From Pseudomonas sp. UBA4194 (lineage in GTDB: Bacteria > Pseudomonadota > Gammaproteobacteria > Pseudomonadales > Pseudomonadaceae), in assembly GCF_002379585.1 (NCBI RefSeq), contig NZ_DFUE01000030.1, positions 1 to 64,000 of the forward strand: a stretch of DNA of 64,000 bases. Reading direction: 5' to 3'. Below the pieces are notes generated by a model. It did no database searches, had not been told where the DNA came from, and worked only from the letters and a program-made list of their open reading frames with translations. The position numbers were made by a program, and so were the translations under genes. The stretch's first letter is position 1. The number at the start of each line of letters is the position of its first letter. Shown here in pieces: positions 62,013 through 64,000 of the stretch.

Positions 62013-62914
62013 CACTTAGGCAAAGCCTTATGATCCGTCCAGGACTTGTCATTAAACTTGAGATGAACAATCCTGGAGGAAGTCATAAATATAGAGCTGC
62101 CCGCCACATAATAGAATTAGCCATAGAGTCGGGCGGCATTGTGCCTGGCCGGACAACAATAATTGAAAAAACCGGAGGAAATTTCGGCTTTGGTCTATTG
62201 GCGGTATGTCAGCGTTATGGGATACAGGTGGATTTGGCAGTAGGCCTAAGCTATAGCGCAAGGAAGAGGGAGCTGCTTGCCGGTCTCGGCGCAAATCTCA
62301 TCGGCCAAGACATGCTAGCGGAGGGGGCATCGCCTGCAAAGGTGGTGGAATACTTCCTTGATAGCCGAACCCGCTGTGATAAAAAATATTTCTATACCGA
62401 TCAGTTCAGCAATGCCTTGGGTGTTGAAGCTCATCAGATGGACACAGGAAGAGAATTTGCGGATCAAATCAGGGCTGTCAGCAAGGCTGTGAACGTGGTG
62501 TTCGTCGGTTGCGCTGGCACAGGAGCCAGCTTCACAGGAGTGTGTAGGGGGTTGTGCGACGGTGGTTTCAAGGTAGAGGCTCATCTGATAGAACCCGCGC
62601 AGTGTGATACCCGTTCGGGTCAGTTTAGCGACCATCGATTTGAAGGAATAGCGGTAGGTGTTGCGCCGCCATTCCTAGATTGGGGATTGGTACATCGCGT
62701 TCACAAGGTGACGATCAAAGAGATGGTCGATGCCCAGCGATGGGCATATGGTCAACTAGGGATTTACATCGGCAACAGTTCGGCGGGATGCTTAGCAGTG
62801 GCTCGTAGCTTACATTGCGAGATTGACCCAGGTGACACTGTCGTTGCGTGCATCTCATATGACAGTGGGCATTGGTATTCAGATATGACGTCCGCACCTC
62901 GCGATCCAGCTTAG
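62009..62914 (+). CDS. cysteine-synthase-fold PLP enzyme (fold type II) of unknown substrate
   Basis: The product has 301 residues. The family landmarks are altered: the PLP lysine motif is NNPGGSHKYRAARHI where cysteine synthases have NPxGSxKDR; the asparagine loop is KTGGNFGFGLLAVCQRYG; the phosphate cradle is GCAGTGASFTGVCRG; the C-terminal motif is GIYIGNSSAGCLAVA. Members use O-acetyl- or O-phosphoserine, or catalyse eliminations; SbnA-like, cyanoalanine and diaminopropionate enzymes belong here. It is not cysK or cysM, given the divergence and the context. GGAGGT precedes the ATG. It is AT-rich like the coupled MFS gene. Confidence 0.8.
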   Translation: MTLRQSLMIRPGLVIKLEMNNPGGSHKYRAARHIIELAIESGGIVPGRTTIIEKTGGNFGFGLLAVCQRYGIQVDLAVGLSYSARKRELLAGLGANLIGQDMLAEGASPAKVVEYFLDSRTRCDKKYFYTDQFSNALGVEAHQMDTGREFADQIRAVSKAVNVVFVGCAGTGASFTGVCRGLCDGGFKVEAHLIEPAQCDTRSGQFSDHRFEGIAVGVAPPFLDWGLVHRVHKVTIKEMVDAQRWAYGQLGIYIGNSSAGCLAVARSLHCEIDPGDTVVACISYDSGHWYSDMTSAPRDPA

Positions 62915-63273
62915 TAAGAACTGATGGACTATAGGCGTTAGACCACGCGCTAGTGCCGAGGCGAGAACGTGATGTGGCACGCCAAGTTAGTCAACACGAC
63001 TGCCGCGTGTATCTGCCATGCACCAGGTATCCATAGGTACGTGCCATCTGTTTCTGAGGTGCTACTAAGCGATAGGAATTCTTGCCAAATGGGGGCGGCG
63101 CGATCAGTCAGAACGGCGAGGATGCCGGTACCGCCATATGGACCAGCGGCGGCGGCAACCTCTTAGCTTCTGGGCAGGTTCGGGTGCACAGTCAGTGCAC
63201 GGCCACTCCGTCCTTTAGGACGCCATACGCGATCGGGTAGCGTGGTGAAGCGCTCCAGGGTGGGAGTGCGCGA
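62915..63273. other. intergenic stretch between island and MFS gene
   Basis: No supportable gene. From 63076 the plus strand has an open stretch of about 55 codons (reading GGGAISQNGEDAGTAIWTSG then GGNLLASG) with no start or ribosome site, possibly a protein remnant. The bases before 63070 show no coding pattern. No tRNA or direct repeat marking an integration end was found by eye. Confidence 0.4.
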
Positions 63274-64000
63274 TCAACCGGGCTGGGCTACCAGCCCATT
63301 GCTGACACTACGCCCCAACACCAGCACCGTAGCAAAACCGCAGCCCACCAACGCTGTGGCCAGACTCAACAGCACCGCGCTGCCCAGTTGGTCGACGATC
63401 ATTCCGCCGAAGAACGAGCCCAAGGCGATGATCACCTGGAACAACGCCACGAACAGGGGCATGCCGCGCTCCACGTCCTTGGGCGCCACCACGAACATCC
63501 AGATGCTGGCGCAGGCGGGGAAGGCACCGAAGGCAAAGCCCCAGAGCGCGATCAGCATGGCGGCGCCGGTCATGCCGGTTGCGAAGTAGGGGAACAGGGC
63601 GGTGCTGGTGCCGATCAGCAATGCAACCAGCAGCAGCGTGTGACGTACGCTGCGGTTGGCAGCGAAACCGGCGAACACATTACCGATCACCCCGGCTACC
63701 CCGTAAAGCAGCAACAGCGAGCCAATGGTCGGCCCGTCGAAGCCTGAGCTTTGCTTGAAGAAAGGCGCGACATAGGTGTAAGCGGCAAAGTGCGCCAGTC
63801 CTATCAGCAACACCGCGATCAAGCCCACTCGAGCCTGTGGATTGATGAACAGGGCCGGCAGGTCGCTGATGCGGATGGCCTTGTCCGGGGTCAGGCGCGG
63901 CAGCAGAAAGATCTGCGCCAACAGCACCGGGATGCCCACCAGCGCGGTGACCAGAAACGTCATGCGCCAGCCCATCAAACCACTGAGCCAGGTGCCCACT
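63274..64000 (-). CDS. MFS transporter, N-terminal part beyond the window
   Basis: The 242 codons seen are the C-terminal part of a 12-helix DHA1-type exporter (GWRMTFLVTALVGIPVLLAQ, FKQSSGFDGPTIGSLLLLYG, GFAFGAFPACASIWMFVVAP). GWRMTFL corresponds to helix 6, so about 150 residues lie past base 64000. The frame is open to the edge, so no start can be assigned. GC-rich codon use is again like the host's. Confidence 0.85.
   Translation of the reverse strand, partial: VGTWLSGLMGWRMTFLVTALVGIPVLLAQIFLLPRLTPDKAIRISDLPALFINPQARVGLIAVLLIGLAHFAAYTYVAPFFKQSSGFDGPTIGSLLLLYGVAGVIGNVFAGFAANRSVRHTLLLVALLIGTSTALFPYFATGMTGAAMLIALWGFAFGAFPACASIWMFVVAPKDVERGMPLFVALFQVIIALGSFFGGMIVDQLGSAVLLSLATALVGCGFATVLVLGRSVSNGLVAQPG

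Noticed and set aside
62969..63166. 65-codon frame after the PLP enzyme gene
   Set aside because: Uneven composition, no ribosome site and no family resemblance.

Overview
This window looks like chromosomal DNA of a Pseudomonas, most likely of the P. putida group. The evidence is the high-GC codon use, the typical Pseudomonas REP elements (core like GCGGCTTTTACGCCGC), the OprD-type porin, the ohr/ohrR pair, the OsmC-YcaO fusion and the many LysR/GntR-controlled catabolic clusters. Species assignment is inference. Almost everything here is accessory catabolism, transport and regulation; trmK is the only clear housekeeping gene. No rRNA, tRNA, CRISPR array or intact insertion sequence was seen.

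Layout. 0.2-5.5 kb: a hydroxy-acid type cluster (PhaB-like SDR, CitMHS transporter, GntR regulator with two helix-turn-helix domains, Asp/Glu racemase-family enzyme, isocitrate/isopropylmalate-dehydrogenase-family enzyme). 5.7-10.2 kb: exporters AzlCD and LysE, a carbon-nitrogen hydrolase, an MFS drug-type transporter broken by an amber codon and a truncated SDR. 10.4-12.6 kb: OsmC-YcaO fusion. 12.8-18.4 kb: a mevalonate-degradation operon (HMG-CoA reductase mvaA, HMG-CoA lyase mvaB, a two-gene TctA-like transporter) divergent from a MocR-type regulator. 18.9-30.6 kb: one long operon with class II aldolase, orphan Tat-exported binding protein, TonB receptor, flavin monooxygenase, a complete Dpp-like ABC importer and a D-2-hydroxyacid dehydrogenase; it looks like uptake and oxidation of an unknown organic compound. 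30.6-36.4 kb: a repeat cluster, Nudix, LysR with glyoxalase/GST genes, a hybrid histidine kinase and an MFS.

36.5-50.3 kb: an orphan binding protein; then an XRE-cupin regulator with an FMN alpha-hydroxyacid dehydrogenase on one side and, farther on, an ABC importer with a fused permease, a DapA-family aldolase and an FAD-linked dehydrogenase. A conserved element lies in both divergent promoters of this group. A class III aminotransferase, LysR, cupin and amino-acid permease follow. 50.5-54.0 kb: trmK, esterase, TspO and an acyltransferase. 54.2-57.5 kb: a cobalamin riboswitch ahead of a three-gene operon encoding a BtuF/FecB-like binding protein, a pseudoazurin and an OprD-family porin. This is the most unexpected regulatory pairing in the window. 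57.6-60.3 kb: ohr, ohrR and a chemoreceptor. 60.4-63.3 kb: a visibly AT-richer, probably acquired segment with an MFS transporter translationally coupled to an unusual cysteine-synthase-fold PLP enzyme, which is a candidate small amino-acid-metabolite biosynthesis/export cassette. An MFS gene runs off the right edge.
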